From: Fictibacillus sp. FJAT-27399
GTDB lineage: Bacteria > Bacillota > Bacilli > Bacillales > Fictibacillaceae
Direction of reading: 5' to 3'
DNA length: 64,000 bases
Assembly: GCF_001510655.1 (NCBI RefSeq)
Contig: NZ_LMVC01000002.1
Span: 579,700 to 643,699 of the forward strand
Positions 22,085 to 33,451 of this stretch are shown in pieces. Under the pieces are notes generated by a model that saw only the letters and a list, made by a program, of their open reading frames with translations, searched no databases and was not told where the DNA came from. Position numbers and translations under genes: made by a program. The number at the start of each line of letters is the position of its first letter. Within the stretch, counting starts at the first letter, position 1.

Positions 22085-24409
22085 ATGGACGAACAAACAA
22101 CCCGCATCCTTCCCCTCCTTCCTCTTCGCGGCCTGCTGGTGTATCCCACCATGGTGCTTCACCTTGATGTAGGAAGGGAAAAATCCGTACAGGCATTGGA
22201 GCAAGTCATGCTTGATGATCAGCATATTTTCCTTTCAACACAAAAGGAAGTAGCTGTAGAAGATCCGAGCGGTGAACAAATATATGAAATCGGAACCCTT
22301 TCAAAAGTAAATCAGATGCTAAAGCTCCCGAACGGCACGATCCGTGTGCTCGTTGAAGGTATTAAGCGCGGAAAAATAAAGCAGTTCATCGACCGTGAGG
22401 AATACTTGGAGGTAGAAGTAGAACTGATAGAAGACAAGGGCGAAAAGGATTTGGAAATTCAGGCCCTTATGAGAACGGCTCTTCAGCAATTTGAACAGTA
22501 CATAAACCTTTCCAAAAAGGTAACACCTGAAACGTTTGCTTCTGTGCAAGATATTGAAGAACCGGGACGATTGGCAGATGTGATTTCTTCCCATCTATCG
22601 TTAAAAATTAAAGAAAAACAGCATATTCTTGAAATTGTTGACGTAAAGGAACGATTGAATCATCTTATTTCCATCCTGAACAATGAAAAAGAAGTATTAG
22701 GGTTGGAGAAGAAGATCGGCCAGCGCGTCAAAAAGGCGATGGAAAAGACACAGAAGGAATATTACCTTCGTGAACAGATGAAAGCCATTCAGAAAGAACT
22801 TGGAGATAAAGAGGGCAAAACAGGCGAAATCTCCTCGCTCAAAGAAAGAATTGAAAAATCGGATATGCCTGAAAATGTGCAGGAGATTGCACTTAAAGAA
22901 TTGGATCGCTATGAAAAAATGCCAGGGTCTTCTGCTGAGAGCTCGGTCATTCGAAACTATATCGACTGGCTGATCAATTTGCCTTGGACAAAGGAAACGA
23001 AAGATCAGCTGGACATCATCCGTACAGAAAAGATCTTAAACGAAGATCATTACGGACTTGAAAAAGTAAAAGAGCGTGTGCTGGAGTATTTGGCTGTTCA
23101 GCAGTTAACCAATTCATTGAAAGGGCCCATCCTTTGTCTTGTCGGACCGCCTGGTGTCGGTAAAACGTCGCTCGCGCGTTCCATTGGAAAAGCGATCGGA
23201 AGAAATTTTGTCCGCATTTCCCTTGGAGGAGTGCGTGATGAAGCGGAAATCCGAGGCCATCGCAGAACATATGTCGGTGCGATGCCTGGCCGACTCATAC
23301 AGGGAATGAAGAAGGCAGGTACGATCAATCCAGTGTTCCTTCTTGATGAGATCGATAAAATGTCCAATGACTTCAGAGGCGATCCATCCTCTGCCCTATT
23401 GGAAGTCCTGGATCCGGAACAAAATAATTCGTTCAGCGACCATTTCATCGAAGAACCTTATGATCTTTCCAAGGTTATGTTCATTACAACAGCGAACAGC
23501 CTGGCGACCATCCCTGGCCCGCTGCTTGACCGTATGGAGATCATTTCAATCGCAGGGTATACAGAAGTGGAAAAAGTTCATATCGCTAAAAATCACCTTA
23601 TTCCAAAACAATTAAAAGAGCACGGCTTGACAAAATCACAGTTTCAGTTGAAAGAAGATGCCATTCTAAAACTCGTTCGAAGCTATACGAGAGAAGCAGG
23701 CGTTAGGAGCATGGAGCGCCAGATTGCAGGCTTATGCAGAAAAGCGGCCAAACAGATCGTGTCAGGAGAGAAGAAAAGGGTTACCATCACTGACAAAAAC
23801 CTCGAGAGCTATATTGGAAAACCGCGCTTCCGATATGGCCAGGCTGAGATGGAAGATCAGGTAGGAGCAGCTACAGGCTTGGCGTATACAACCGCAGGCG
23901 GCGATACGCTGTCTATTGAAGTCGCTCTTACGCCTGGAAAAGGGAAATTGATTCTTACCGGTAAGCTCGGAGACGTAATGAAGGAATCCGCCCAGGCGGC
24001 GCTGAGCTACGTTCGTTCCAGAGCAGAGGAGTTCGAAATTGATCCGGACTTTTATGAAAAGACGGACATTCATATTCACGTTCCGGAGGGAGCAACACCG
24101 AAGGACGGGCCTTCTGCAGGTATTACCATCGCAACGGCATTGGTATCCGCACTTTCAGGAAAGCCTGTTCGCAAGGATGTAGGCATGACGGGTGAAATCA
24201 CACTTCGCGGCCGTGTTCTGCCGATCGGCGGCTTAAAAGAAAAATCATTAAGCGCCCATCGTGCAGGAATCCAAACTGTTATCATGCCTAAAGAAAATGA
24301 AAAAGACATAGATGATATCCCGGAAAGTGTCCGCAGCAGTCTTGCGTTTATACCGGTATCTCATCTGGATGAAGTGTTAAAACATGCGTTAGTGGGAGAT
24401 AGTAAATGA
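22085..24409 (+). CDS. lonA: LonA, ATP-dependent protease
   Basis: The main cytoplasmic Lon, degrading misfolded and some regulatory proteins. It is 774 aa, the normal length. Visible features: a LAN substrate-binding domain (about 8-205), a coiled coil around [20 protein letters not shown], Walker A GPPGVGKT (about 355), Walker B FLLDEIDK, and the Ser-Lys dyad in DGPSAG and in [17 protein letters not shown]. It overlaps ysxC by 4 nt (ATGA). Confidence 0.97.
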   Translation: MDEQTTRILPLLPLRGLLVYPTMVLHLDVGREKSVQALEQVMLDDQHIFLSTQKEVAVEDPSGEQIYEIGTLSKVNQMLKLPNGTIRVLVEGIKRGKIKQFIDREEYLEVEVELIEDKGEKDLEIQALMRTALQQFEQYINLSKKVTPETFASVQDIEEPGRLADVISSHLSLKIKEKQHILEIVDVKERLNHLISILNNEKEVLGLEKKIGQRVKKAMEKTQKEYYLREQMKAIQKELGDKEGKTGEISSLKERIEKSDMPENVQEIALKELDRYEKMPGSSAESSVIRNYIDWLINLPWTKETKDQLDIIRTEKILNEDHYGLEKVKERVLEYLAVQQLTNSLKGPILCLVGPPGVGKTSLARSIGKAIGRNFVRISLGGVRDEAEIRGHRRTYVGAMPGRLIQGMKKAGTINPVFLLDEIDKMSNDFRGDPSSALLEVLDPEQNNSFSDHFIEEPYDLSKVMFITTANSLATIPGPLLDRMEIISIAGYTEVEKVHIAKNHLIPKQLKEHGLTKSQFQLKEDAILKLVRSYTREAGVRSMERQIAGLCRKAAKQIVSGEKKRVTITDKNLESYIGKPRFRYGQAEMEDQVGAATGLAYTTAGGDTLSIEVALTPGKGKLILTGKLGDVMKESAQAALSYVRSRAEEFEIDPDFYEKTDIHIHVPEGATPKDGPSAGITIATALVSALSGKPVRKDVGMTGEITLRGRVLPIGGLKEKSLSAHRAGIQTVIMPKENEKDIDDIPESVRSSLAFIPVSHLDEVLKHALVGDSK

Positions 24410-24996
24410 AAGTAACAAAAGCAGATATCGTCATTTCGGCAGTAAAGCCTGAGCAGTATCCTGAAGACCAGCTACCGGAAATCGGCCTCGCCGGCCGTTC
24501 AAACGTTGGGAAGTCTTCATTTATTAATAAAATGATTGCACGCAAAAACCTGGCCAGAACATCATCACGGCCAGGTAAGACGCAAACTCTTAATTTCTAC
24601 ATCATCAATGAGCAGCTCTATTTCGTGGATGTTCCTGGATACGGATTTGCTAAAGTTTCAAAGAGCGAGAGAGAAGCCTGGGGCAGGATGATTGAACGTT
24701 ATATCATGGAAAGGCCACAGCTGAAAGCTGTTGTCCAGCTCGTTGATATACGCCATGCACCGTCCAAAGACGATGTGATAATGTATGATTGGCTGAAATA
24801 TCATGACATCCCTGTCATCGTTGTCGCCACCAAGTGTGACAAGATTCCAAAAGGAAAATGGGAAAAACATTTAAAAGTCGTCCGTGACACATTGAAAAAG
24901 AAACCAGACGATCCGCTGATTCTTTTTTCTTCTGAAACGGGCTATGGGAAGGATGCTGCATGGAGCACCATCCTTGGATACACACAAAAAAAATAA
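24406..24996 (+). CDS. ysxC: Ribosome-assembly GTPase YsxC (EngB)
   Basis: An essential GTPase in late 50S subunit assembly. It is 196 aa. G1 GRSNVGKS begins at residue 30; the switch region contains the conserved T in SRPGKTQ; G3 DVPGYG, G4 TKCDK and G5 SSETG follow. It is translationally coupled to lonA by an ATGA overlap, as in other Bacillus. Its stop codon lies in the left arm of a bidirectional terminator. Confidence 0.96.
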   Translation: MKVTKADIVISAVKPEQYPEDQLPEIGLAGRSNVGKSSFINKMIARKNLARTSSRPGKTQTLNFYIINEQLYFVDVPGYGFAKVSKSEREAWGRMIERYIMERPQLKAVVQLVDIRHAPSKDDVIMYDWLKYHDIPVIVVATKCDKIPKGKWEKHLKVVRDTLKKKPDDPLILFSSETGYGKDAAWSTILGYTQKK

Positions 24997-25027
24997 ACCA
25001 GAGCATCTGCTCTGGTTTATTTTTTCT
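24991..25027. terminator. Bidirectional terminator between ysxC and the membrane gene
   Basis: AAATAAACCAGAGCA, 2-nt loop, TGCTCTGGTTTATTT with T-runs on both strands; it serves both convergent genes. Confidence 0.92.
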
Positions 25028-25493
25028 TGATAAAGATAAAATAAGCACCGACTCCGATCAGGATGAACGGCCAAAATCCTTCAATGGACGAAAACCATTC
25101 TTTGATCGAGGGTGTGTCTGATTTGTTGAAGAAGCTCCATCCTGAGATGGCAAGCAGTACAATGCCTGCCAGCAAGCCCTCTTTGGTTTGCTTATACATA
25201 TATAAAAAGGCAAGAGCTATAATAAGGATGATCATGGCAGGCTCCTTGGGCCAGCCGTCAATATGAGATATGGCGTGAAAATGGATGCCTAAGCCAAGCA
25301 GCAGGATCGCAGAAAAAGCACTTGGGCCCTCTTTCCCGCTTGCACTTTGAACAAGAAAGGCCAAGCCGATGATGATTAGAAAAGTTGGCCAAGTTAAATA
25401 GGGAAGTACATATGTAACGTTCATTTGCCGAGCTAAGAAAAATAGCCCGATTCCCAGCAATACAATTCCTGAAAAATTTCCTTTACCTTTCAT
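25017..25493 (-). CDS. LiaI/LiaF-like transmembrane protein, function unknown
   Basis: A 158-aa integral membrane protein, read right to left, convergent with ysxC and divergent from hemA. The ATG at 25493 has GGAGG 5 nt upstream; the TTG at 25505 is too close to the site. Five or six hydrophobic segments are arranged as repeated short hairpins (e.g. GIVLLGIGLFFLARQ, FWPFILIGVGAYFIF), like the N-terminal membrane region of LiaF and DUF5668 proteins. A gene at the same place in B. subtilis (ysxD, as I recall) may be its counterpart. No enzymatic motif. Confidence 0.7.
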   Translation of the reverse strand: MKGKGNFSGIVLLGIGLFFLARQMNVTYVLPYLTWPTFLIIIGLAFLVQSASGKEGPSAFSAILLLGLGIHFHAISHIDGWPKEPAMIILIIALAFLYMYKQTKEGLLAGIVLLAISGWSFFNKSDTPSIKEWFSSIEGFWPFILIGVGAYFIFIKKK

Positions 25494-25693
25494 TACAACC
25501 TCCAAACGATTTGAAACGAGTAAATCAATCCTTTGCTAAAAGGGTCGAAATTTGTTATTTTTATATGGGTATTAGTTTATTATTTTTTTTAATTAGCGCT
25601 ATTTTTTTATAGTTTGTTACGGTTTGGACAGAATAGGGAAGAACTATTTCGCTTGTCCTATCATAGCATACGATTCATATTCTGTTCACAATT

Positions 25694-25734
25694 TTAAAAT
25701 GATTATTTCATAGTACATGTTATAATGATTATGG
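25694..25734 (+). promoter_or_regulatory. PerR-like operators over the hemA promoter
   Basis: TTATAATGATTATGG (25720-25734) matches the PerR/Fur-family box TTATAATNATTATAA at 13 of 15 positions and covers an extended -10 (TGT TATAAT, 25718-25726). A second copy, TTAAAATGATTATTT (25694-25708), matches at 12 of 15 about one -35 distance upstream. B. subtilis hemAXCDBL is PerR-repressed, so this is an expected operator. The remainder of 25506-25693 is AT-rich with nothing else seen. Confidence 0.75.
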
Positions 25735-25779
25735 ATATTTACTGTGGTATTTACGATAGAGATAAAGGGGGTGAGTGGG

Positions 25780-27120
25780 ATGCACATCCTTGTTGTCGGT
25801 TTAAATTATAAGACAGCACCTGTTGAGATTCGAGAAAAAGTTGCATTCAACCCAAATGAGATGGACCAGGCTTTGAAGGCTTTGCGGGAAAGGAAAAGCA
25901 TATTGGAATGTACGATTGTTTCAACATGCAACCGGACAGAAGTATACGCCGTGGTGGATCAGATCCATACAGGGCGCTATTACATGAAGTCTTTCCTCGC
26001 AGAATGGTTTTCTATTGATACAAATGAACTGAATCCGTTCTTGTTTATCCGTGAAGAAGAGATCGCTGTCGAGCATCTTTTCAGAGTTGCTGCGGGTCTT
26101 GATTCTATGGTTCTCGGAGAAACGCAAATTCTCGGACAGGTTCGTGACAGCTTCCTTCTTGCACAACAGGAAGGAACAACAGGCACAATCTTTAACCATC
26201 TGTTCAAACAGGCAATAACACTTGCAAAACGATCCCACTCGGAAACAGAAATTGGGGAAAATGCTGTATCTGTAAGTTATGCTGCTGTTGAGCTTGCAAA
26301 GAAAATCTTTGGCGGGCTTGAAAAGAAAGACATCTTAATCGTGGGTGCAGGCAAGATGGGTGAACTGACTGCCAAGCATCTTCACAGCAATGGCGTAGCC
26401 AGTGTCCATGTCGTCAACCGAACGTTTGAAAAAGCGTCAGAACTGGCTGGGCGGTTTGAAGGAACGGCTCACCCTGTGGAGCATTTAACATCTGTGCTGG
26501 CACATGCCGATATCGTCATTACTTCAACCGGATCGGATTCCTACGTTATTACAAAAGAGATGGTTCAATCTGTACTTAAGCAAAGAAAAGGCCGTCCTTT
26601 GTTCATGGTGGACATCGCCGTTCCACGTGATTTGGATCCATCATTGGACGAACTGGAAAGCGTTTTTCTTTACGATATAGATGATCTGGAAGGCATCGTA
26701 GAAGCCAATTTGGCTGAGCGAAAGAAAGAAGCTGAAAAGATCGAGATCATGATCGAAGAAGAAATTATAGGCTTCCATTCATGGGTCAACATGCTTGGAG
26801 TTGTGCCGGTGATAACTGCATTGCGTGAAAAAGCGCTCGCTGTACAAGCGGAAACAATGCAGAGCATTGAGCGTAAAATGCCTCAGTTAACGGACCGTGA
26901 GAAAAAAGTGTTGAGCAAGCATACCAAAAGCATAGTGAATCAGCTGCTGCGCGATCCAATCGTAAGGATTAAAGAGCAAGCCGGAGAACCTGGGGCGGAT
27001 CAGGCGCTTGAATTTTTCACAAAGATCTTCGCGCTTGAAGAAGAGGTTAAACGGCAAGAGCTAAAAAGTGAAATGGAATCAACAAAGTTAAGTGAAACAT
27101 CCCCTTCATTGCCTCTGTAA
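25780..27120 (+). CDS. hemA: Glutamyl-tRNA reductase
   Basis: Reduces glutamyl-tRNA(Glu) to glutamate-1-semialdehyde with NADPH, the first step of tetrapyrrole synthesis. It is 446 aa from the ATG at 25780 ([14 protein letters not shown]), after GGGGGTGAG; a 12-codon upstream extension is rejected. The catalytic Cys is in [11 protein letters not shown] near residue 50; [14 protein letters not shown] domain [13 protein letters not shown]; dimerisation helices at the C-terminus. First gene of hemAXCDBL. Confidence 0.96.
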   Translation: MHILVVGLNYKTAPVEIREKVAFNPNEMDQALKALRERKSILECTIVSTCNRTEVYAVVDQIHTGRYYMKSFLAEWFSIDTNELNPFLFIREEEIAVEHLFRVAAGLDSMVLGETQILGQVRDSFLLAQQEGTTGTIFNHLFKQAITLAKRSHSETEIGENAVSVSYAAVELAKKIFGGLEKKDILIVGAGKMGELTAKHLHSNGVASVHVVNRTFEKASELAGRFEGTAHPVEHLTSVLAHADIVITSTGSDSYVITKEMVQSVLKQRKGRPLFMVDIAVPRDLDPSLDELESVFLYDIDDLEGIVEANLAERKKEAEKIEIMIEEEIIGFHSWVNMLGVVPVITALREKALAVQAETMQSIERKMPQLTDREKKVLSKHTKSIVNQLLRDPIVRIKEQAGEPGADQALEFFTKIFALEEEVKRQELKSEMESTKLSETSPSLPL

Positions 27121-27158
27121 CGGGAATGTCACTGGGCTCCTAGAGAGGAGTTTCTGAT

Positions 27159-27986
27159 ATGCAGAACGCAAATTGGATATATGATACAACAATCATCTTG
27201 TATGCTTTAAGCATAATAGGTTATTTTATCGACTTTTTACAAAACAACCGGAAGGCTAACCGAATGGCCTTCTGGTTGCTTTCTATTGTCTGGATGCTGC
27301 AGACGGTATTTTTTGTCCAGAGAATGATAGAAGTAGGCCGTCCGCCTATTTTAACGCCTTTTGAAGGCTTGTTTTTTTATGCCTGGATCTTAGTGACTTT
27401 CTCTTTGGTCATGAACTATTTTTTCAGGATCGATTTCTTAGTATTCTTTACGAACGTGCTCGGATTTTTGATTATGTCTATTAATCTTTTTGCTCCTGGA
27501 GAACAGGTGAGTGATGAGATGTCGACCCGTCTCATTTCGGAGCTGCTGGTGATCCATGTTACGATGGCCTTCGTTTCCTATGGTGCATTCACCCTCTCTT
27601 TTATCTTTTCGATCATGTATCTGCTTCAGCACAGGCTCTTAAAGCAGAAAAAGTGGAGCAAGAGGCTGCAGCGTCTTGGAAGCCTGTCTAGACTTGAAAG
27701 GCTATCCTTTGTACTGAATATGACAGGTGTTCCAATTCTGCTTTTAAGTTTAATACTAGGCGTAATCTGGGCATTCTTAAAGATACAGAGCTTTTCACTG
27801 CTTGACGCCAAAGTCATTACGTCTTTTATCGTCATCGCAGTATACAGTGTGTTTTTATATCAAAAAGTGGCGAAGGGTCTTCAAGGAAAGACTTTGGCGA
27901 TCTGGAACACGGGAGCTTTTCTTATCGTTCTGATCAATTATTTTCTGGCATCTACCCTTACTGAATTTCATTTTTGGTATCAATAA
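27159..27986 (+). CDS. hemX: HemX, membrane protein of the heme operon
   Basis: A CcsA/ResC-like polytopic membrane protein; in B. subtilis HemX lowers the amount of HemA. It is 275 aa with about eight hydrophobic segments, including FEGLFFYAWILVTFSLVMNYFF and FVSYGAFTLSFIFSIMYLLQH. SD GAGAGGAG. It sits between hemA and hemC, each within 40 nt. Confidence 0.9.
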   Translation: MQNANWIYDTTIILYALSIIGYFIDFLQNNRKANRMAFWLLSIVWMLQTVFFVQRMIEVGRPPILTPFEGLFFYAWILVTFSLVMNYFFRIDFLVFFTNVLGFLIMSINLFAPGEQVSDEMSTRLISELLVIHVTMAFVSYGAFTLSFIFSIMYLLQHRLLKQKKWSKRLQRLGSLSRLERLSFVLNMTGVPILLLSLILGVIWAFLKIQSFSLLDAKVITSFIVIAVYSVFLYQKVAKGLQGKTLAIWNTGAFLIVLINYFLASTLTEFHFWYQ

Positions 27987-28020
27987 GGCCAACGGTCACT
28001 CTTTTAGGAGGTTTTTATAG

Positions 28021-28953
28021 ATGAGAAAAATAATAGTAGGTTCAAGACGAAGCAAACTGGCACTCACTCAAACAAACTGGTTCATTGACCAATTGAAGGC
28101 GCTTGGCCTTCCTTTTGAGTTCGAGGTGAAGGAAATCGTGACCAAGGGAGATGTGATCCTTGATGTCACTCTCTCAAAAGTAGGAGGTAAAGGGCTGTTT
28201 GTGAAAGAAATTGAACAGGCCATGCTTGATAAAGAGATTGATATGGCAGTACATAGTATGAAGGACATGCCCTCTGTTCTGCCGGATGGGCTGATCATCG
28301 GCTGCACACCTAAACGTGTTGACCCAAGGGATGCCTTTATTTCAGAAAAATATAACTCGTTAGAAGAGCTTCCGGCAGGATCGATTGTCGGTACGAGCTC
28401 ACTCCGCCGGGCTGCACAGCTTTTGCATGTCCGTCCGGATCTTGAAATTAAATCAATCAGAGGAAACATCGATACACGTCTTGGTAAATTAAAATCTGGT
28501 GAGTTTGATGCTATCATTCTTGCGGCTGCAGGTCTTGAAAGAATGGGCTGGTCAGCGGATACGGTGACTGAATACCTGCCAGTGTCACTGAGCCTTCCTG
28601 CGGTAGGACAGGGATCTCTGTCCATTGAATGCAGGGGAGACGATGCTGAGCTTAGAGCTCTTCTTCAGCATTTGAATGATGAAGACACGTACAAAACGGT
28701 GATGGCAGAACGCGCATTCCTTCACACGCTTGAAGGCGGATGCCAGGTGCCGATTGCGGCCTACGCAGAAAGAACAGAAGAGAGGGAGATCTCCTTAACT
28801 GGGCTTGTTGCTACTCCTGATGGCAAAACAGTAATCAAGGAGCAGGCTGTCTCGGATGATCCTAACATGCTCGGAGTGACACTAGCTGTTAAGCTTCAGG
28901 AGAAAGGTGCACTTGAGATCCTTGAGAAAGTAAAGAAAGACCTGGGAATATGA
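28021..28953 (+). CDS. hemC: Hydroxymethylbilane synthase (porphobilinogen deaminase)
   Basis: Polymerises four porphobilinogens into hydroxymethylbilane. It is 310 aa. Visible features: [13 protein letters not shown] at the N-terminus, [31 protein letters not shown], and the dipyrromethane-cofactor Cys in [21 protein letters not shown]. It overlaps hemD by 4 nt (ATGA). Confidence 0.97.
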   Translation: MRKIIVGSRRSKLALTQTNWFIDQLKALGLPFEFEVKEIVTKGDVILDVTLSKVGGKGLFVKEIEQAMLDKEIDMAVHSMKDMPSVLPDGLIIGCTPKRVDPRDAFISEKYNSLEELPAGSIVGTSSLRRAAQLLHVRPDLEIKSIRGNIDTRLGKLKSGEFDAIILAAAGLERMGWSADTVTEYLPVSLSLPAVGQGSLSIECRGDDAELRALLQHLNDEDTYKTVMAERAFLHTLEGGCQVPIAAYAERTEEREISLTGLVATPDGKTVIKEQAVSDDPNMLGVTLAVKLQEKGALEILEKVKKDLGI

Positions 28954-29708
28954 AGTCCCGGCCTTTAGCGGGAAAGACGGTTGTCGTCACAAGGCCGGCT
29001 CATCAATCTGCAAGTCTTCTTGCAAAGCTTGAAGAAGAAGGGGCAGAGGCTGTCAGCTTTCCGGTACTGCACATAGCAAAAGCAACCATGGATTCAGAAG
29101 AAGAAGCTGTGCTTCAGCAGCTGGAGCAGTTTGATTGGGTGGTCTTTACTAGTGCGAACGGGGTACGTTATTTTCTTCAAATGCTTCAGGAGACCGGGAA
29201 GACGTTTACTTCTCAGAAAATAGCGGCGGTCGGCCCAAAAACCGGTAGAAGGCTTGAGGAGAATGGAGTTTCTATTGATCTGATGCCGGGGAAGTATGAA
29301 GGGAAAGAACTGGCGGTAGAATTAAAGAAAAGAGTGAAACCGGGTTCCAAAGTACTCGTTCCAAAAGGCAGCCTTGCGAAGCAGACGGTGGCAAATACGC
29401 TACATGACCTTGCTCAAGTAACCGAGATCATCGTTTACGAGACGAAGAAGGCAGAAGTATCAATACACCAGCTACCCGAGAAGGTGGACGTGATCATTTT
29501 TATGAGCCCTTCCAGTGTTGTTTATTTCGGTGAAGCGGCTGGTGATCGCCGGGCAATGTACCAGAAGAACACTTGGGCAGCCTGTGTAGGGCCAGTAACA
29601 GAGGCGAAAGCGAAACAATCCGGGTTTCATAAGCGGATCAGTGCCACTGATTATACAGAAGAAGGTATAATAGAGGCTGTGAAGAGTTTTATCGGAGAGG
29701 AGAAATAA
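28950..29708 (+). CDS. hemD: Uroporphyrinogen-III synthase
   Basis: Cyclises hydroxymethylbilane with inversion of ring D. It is 252 aa; as usual for this poorly conserved family, identification rests on a few motifs ([47 protein letters not shown]) and on position between hemC and hemB. It is coupled to hemC by ATGA. Confidence 0.93.
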   Translation: MKSRPLAGKTVVVTRPAHQSASLLAKLEEEGAEAVSFPVLHIAKATMDSEEEAVLQQLEQFDWVVFTSANGVRYFLQMLQETGKTFTSQKIAAVGPKTGRRLEENGVSIDLMPGKYEGKELAVELKKRVKPGSKVLVPKGSLAKQTVANTLHDLAQVTEIIVYETKKAEVSIHQLPEKVDVIIFMSPSSVVYFGEAAGDRRAMYQKNTWAACVGPVTEAKAKQSGFHKRISATDYTEEGIIEAVKSFIGEEK

Positions 29709-29709
29709 T

Positions 29710-30678
29710 ATGAATTTTCAGCGTCATAGAAGATTGCGAAGCAGTGAGAGCATGCGTGCACTCGTGAGGGAAACGCATGTAAGAACAGACGATTTGATTT
29801 ATCCGATCTTTTTTGTAGAAGGTGAGCGCATTAAGCAGGAAGTCCCTTCCATGCCTGGTGTATACCACGTATCACTTGATTATCTAGAAGAGGAAATGCA
29901 GGAGCTTGTGGACCTAAACATCCGTTCTGTTATGGTTTTCGGAGTACCCGACCATAAGGATGATGCAGGAAGCTCGGCGTATGACCATAATGGAATTGTA
30001 CAAAAAGCGATCAAGAAAATAAAAAATGGTTTTCCGCAGCTTACCGTTATTGCTGATACATGCCTTTGCCAATATACGGACCATGGACATTGCGGGATCA
30101 TTCGGGACGGAGAAGTTCTGAATGATGAATCACTCTCTGCGCTTGCAAACACAGCAGTTTCTCAAGCAAAAGCTGGAGCGGACATCATTGCTCCTTCCAA
30201 TATGATGGATGGGTTTGTTGCAGCAATTCGTGAAGGACTGGACGAAGCAGGTTTTATCAATGTGCCGATCATGTCATACTCTGTAAAATATTCCTCTGCC
30301 TATTATGGGCCGTTCAGAGAGGCTGCTCACAGCTCTCCTCAGTTCGGGGACCGCAAATCTTATCAGATGGACCCGGCCAATCGCCTGGAAGCACTGCGTG
30401 AAGCAGAGTCGGATATTGAAGAAGGAGCAGACTTCCTTATGGTAAAACCGGCGCTTGCATATTTGGATGTACTGCGTGAACTGAAAGACCGTTACCCTCT
30501 TCCGCTTGTCGCCTATAATGTGAGTGGTGAATATTCCATGATCAAAGCCGCTGCCCAAAACGGCTGGATTGATGAAGAAAGCATCGTGATGGAAACATTG
30601 ACAGGCATGAAGCGTGCAGGTGCTGATCTGATCATTACGTATCATGCGAAAGATGTATCACGCTGGTTAAACCGCTAG
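29710..30678 (+). CDS. hemB: Delta-aminolevulinic acid dehydratase (porphobilinogen synthase)
   Basis: Condenses two 5-aminolevulinates to porphobilinogen. It is 322 aa. The metal site [14 protein letters not shown] has the three cysteines of zinc-type enzymes. Two active-site lysines are visible, in [14 protein letters not shown] and in [10 protein letters not shown]. It starts 1 nt after the hemD stop. Confidence 0.96.
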   Translation: MNFQRHRRLRSSESMRALVRETHVRTDDLIYPIFFVEGERIKQEVPSMPGVYHVSLDYLEEEMQELVDLNIRSVMVFGVPDHKDDAGSSAYDHNGIVQKAIKKIKNGFPQLTVIADTCLCQYTDHGHCGIIRDGEVLNDESLSALANTAVSQAKAGADIIAPSNMMDGFVAAIREGLDEAGFINVPIMSYSVKYSSAYYGPFREAAHSSPQFGDRKSYQMDPANRLEALREAESDIEEGADFLMVKPALAYLDVLRELKDRYPLPLVAYNVSGEYSMIKAAAQNGWIDEESIVMETLTGMKRAGADLIITYHAKDVSRWLNR

Positions 30679-30695
30679 GACAGGAGGATTTAAAC

Positions 30696-31979
30696 ATGAG
30701 AAGCTTTGAAAAATCAAGTTCAGCCTTTCAGGAAGCCAAGAAATACATGCCAGGCGGTGTCAACAGCCCTGTGCGTGCGTTTAAATCGGTAAACATGGAT
30801 CCTGTATACATGGAACGCGGAAAAGGTTCCAAAATCTATGACATCGATGGAAATGAGTATATAGATTACGTGCTATCCTGGGGTCCTTTAATCCTTGGAC
30901 ATGCCAATGAAAAAGTAGTGGATGCCCTTAAAAAAACAGCCGAGCTTGGTACGAGCTTTGGAGCTCCGAACGAGTGGGAAACGATGCTCGCCAAGCTTGT
31001 TGTAGAAAGGGTCCCTTCCATTGAAATCGTCCGAATGGTGAACTCCGGAACAGAAGCGACGATGAGTGTGCTTCGCCTTGCCCGCGGTTATACAGGCAGA
31101 GACAAAATCCTGAAATTTGAAGGATGTTACCATGGCCATGGCGATTCATTGCTCATTAAAGCAGGGTCAGGTGTGGCTACGCTTGGACTTCCTGACAGCC
31201 CGGGAGTTCCTGAGTCGGTCGCTAAGAACACCATTACTGTCCCTTACAATGATCTTGAAAGTGTACGCTATGCGTTTGAGCAGTTCGGTGATGACATTGC
31301 GTGTATTATCGTCGAGCCGGTTGCCGGAAACATGGGCGTAGTCCCTCCCAAAAAAGGATTCTTGGAAGGTCTTCGAGAGGTAACCAAACAATATGGATCT
31401 CTTTTAATCTTTGATGAAGTCATGACCGGTTTTCGTGTGGATTACCATTGTGCGCAAGGATATTTTGGCGTTACTCCTGATCTTACCTGCCTTGGCAAGG
31501 TCATTGGCGGAGGCCTTCCTGTCGGCGCGTACGGCGGGAAGAAGGAGATCATGGAGCAGATCGCACCAAGCGGTCCAATCTATCAGGCAGGAACTCTCTC
31601 AGGAAATCCTCTGGCGATGGCAGCGGGTTATGAGACTCTGTCTCAGCTTACACCGGAATCGTATCAGGACTTTGTAAAAAAAGGCGACCGCCTTGCTGAG
31701 GGGATTGCAGCGGCTGCAGAAAAATACCGCATTCCGCATAGCTTGAACCGTGCGGGCTCTATGATCGGATTTTTCTTTACCGATGAGGACGTGGTGAACT
31801 ACGAAACTGCGAAATCATCTAACCTTGATTACTTCACACGCTACTTTAAATATATGCTGGAAGAAGGAATCTCACTTCCTCCTTCCCAGTTTGAAGGTCT
31901 CTTCCTATCAACTGAACACAGTGTTGAGGATATTGAGAAAACCATTGCTGCATGTGAAAAAGCCTTCTCCAGACTATAA
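30696..31979 (+). CDS. hemL: Glutamate-1-semialdehyde 2,1-aminomutase
   Basis: A PLP-dependent class III aminotransferase-fold enzyme making 5-aminolevulinate from the HemA product. It is 427 aa. Visible features: [45 protein letters not shown], and the PLP Lys in [28 protein letters not shown]. Last gene of hemAXCDBL. Confidence 0.97.
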   Translation: MRSFEKSSSAFQEAKKYMPGGVNSPVRAFKSVNMDPVYMERGKGSKIYDIDGNEYIDYVLSWGPLILGHANEKVVDALKKTAELGTSFGAPNEWETMLAKLVVERVPSIEIVRMVNSGTEATMSVLRLARGYTGRDKILKFEGCYHGHGDSLLIKAGSGVATLGLPDSPGVPESVAKNTITVPYNDLESVRYAFEQFGDDIACIIVEPVAGNMGVVPPKKGFLEGLREVTKQYGSLLIFDEVMTGFRVDYHCAQGYFGVTPDLTCLGKVIGGGLPVGAYGGKKEIMEQIAPSGPIYQAGTLSGNPLAMAAGYETLSQLTPESYQDFVKKGDRLAEGIAAAAEKYRIPHSLNRAGSMIGFFFTDEDVVNYETAKSSNLDYFTRYFKYMLEEGISLPPSQFEGLFLSTEHSVEDIEKTIAACEKAFSRL

Positions 31980-31984
31980 AGACA

Positions 31985-32013
31985 AACTGCTCCTTTGAGG
32001 AGCAGTTTTTTTT
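31985..32013 (+). terminator. Terminator after hemL
   Basis: AACTGCTCCT, 3-nt loop, AGGAGCAGTT, then a run of T. Confidence 0.95.
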
Positions 32014-32098
32014 GTTCTTCTCTTTCCAATCATATTTTTACCAAGTTGGTCATAATCCTGTAACGTATGAGATATTTGGCTGAAAGGAGGAGAAAGGC

Positions 32099-33436
32099 AT
32101 GAATCCATCGAAGCTGCGTTTCTCCATAGAGGAGTCTGTCTGGTTAAAGAAAGGACAGGAAGTTGCAGAAGTTTTATCAATGGCACTGGAGCCTGATATT
32201 CAGATCACTGAAGAAGGCGGCCAGGTTTGTGTTAAAGGAGCTTTAAAGCTGCATGGAGAGTACCGTCCATGTGCAATGGATGATGGGAATTCTCTCAATT
32301 TGGAAACAGGCTCGCTCAGAGAGCAGGTTTCCTATCGTTCGCTGACACAGCTGAAAATGAACGATGAGGGGATAGCAGAGCTGGATCATCGGTTCCCTGT
32401 TGACATCACGATCCCTTCAACACGGGTCCAAAAGCTTGAAGAGGTGTTTGTTCTTGTTGATGCCTTTGATTATGAGCTTCCCAATCCAACCTGCCTGGAG
32501 TTAACTGCATCCATTTCCATCTCAGGCATTCAGGATGGGAATGAAGAACCTGCCCAAGAGGAGCAAGAATCTTTTCAGGGTCAGGCGATGGAAGATGAGG
32601 GCATGACATTTGAGGAGTCGCCGATGAATGAAGAAACGGAATACGAGCCGTTCCAAGTTCCCGTATTTGAAGCCAGGTTTGAAGAGAATGAGCAGCAGGA
32701 TGAGATGAATTCAGAAGAGGAAGCAAGAACGGAAGAACAAGAAATATTTGCTCCTTTCCAATTTGAAGCCAAGAAGCTGTACGAGATGCCGGTCATTGAA
32801 CCGGAAAGCGAACCTGCGCAAGCAGAATTCACAGAGCCAGCGATCAATTACAACCGTCAAGACGATGAACCGGCAGCCTATCCAACCCCAACCTTTGCTG
32901 AAGCGGAAGCAATGGAAGAGCAAGAAGAGCAAGAAGAGCAGGAAGAATATCAGGAAGAATATCAGGAAGAATATCAGGAAGAATATCAGGAAGAACCGGC
33001 TGACAATGGGATTCCGGCTTTAAAGTCACTTTCTTACTATACACCTTCCTATACACCGCCGCCACCGCCGCCTGCTTTGCCTCAAATCGAGCAGATCAAT
33101 ATACATTCGGAAGAACAGGAAGCTTATAACTACAATCAGCAGCCGCCTCAAGAAGCATTTGAACAGGAGCAGGAGCGGGAGGAGGAACAAGAGAAAGTTT
33201 CCTCCACTGAGGCAAGGAAAGAGGAAAATGCATTATATTTAACAAAAATGCTTTCTGGAAATGAAGAAAGGTTTTCAAAGGTAAAAATGTATATTATACA
33301 GCGTGGGGAATCGCTTGACAGCATTTGTGAACGCTATGATATCTCTATTCATTCTCTGATGAGAGTCAACAGGATCAATCAGGAAGAGGTCGCAGTAGGC
33401 CAAATTATTTACATCCCAGTTTCACAAAGCCGTTAA
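32099..33436 (+). CDS. spoVID: SpoVID, spore coat encasement protein with LysM domain
   Basis: A mother-cell morphogenetic protein that lets coat proteins encase the spore; in B. subtilis it works with SpoIVA and SafA. It is 445 aa, shorter than B. subtilis SpoVID (about 575), the difference lying in the acidic middle. The N-terminal SPOCS-like domain (about 1-145) begins LRFSIEESVWLKKGQEV. A very acidic Glu/Gln-rich linker (about 150-375) includes an EYQE repeat and a proline run. A C-terminal LysM domain (YIIQRGESLDSICERY onward) closes it. SD GGAGGAG. A possible sigma-E -35 (TCATAAT, about 32050) lies upstream, with no clear -10. Confidence 0.9.
   Translation: MNPSKLRFSIEESVWLKKGQEVAEVLSMALEPDIQITEEGGQVCVKGALKLHGEYRPCAMDDGNSLNLETGSLREQVSYRSLTQLKMNDEGIAELDHRFPVDITIPSTRVQKLEEVFVLVDAFDYELPNPTCLELTASISISGIQDGNEEPAQEEQESFQGQAMEDEGMTFEESPMNEETEYEPFQVPVFEARFEENEQQDEMNSEEEARTEEQEIFAPFQFEAKKLYEMPVIEPESEPAQAEFTEPAINYNRQDDEPAAYPTPTFAEAEAMEEQEEQEEQEEYQEEYQEEYQEEYQEEPADNGIPALKSLSYYTPSYTPPPPPPALPQIEQINIHSEEQEAYNYNQQPPQEAFEQEQEREEEQEKVSSTEARKEENALYLTKMLSGNEERFSKVKMYIIQRGESLDSICERYDISIHSLMRVNRINQEEVAVGQIIYIPVSQSR
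32942..32996 (+). repeat. 12-bp tandem repeat within spoVID (EEYQ units)
   Basis: GAAGAATATCAG is repeated head-to-tail at least four times, preceded by degenerate GAAGAGCAA units. It stays in frame and adds EEYQ units to the acidic linker, so length variation would not break the gene. Confidence 0.9.
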
Positions 33437-33451
33437 GGTCGGGTGGAAGCG

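Noticed and set aside
32890-33000. CRISPR-like array in spoVID
   Set aside because: Units are 12 bp without spacers and stay in frame; it is a coding tandem repeat.
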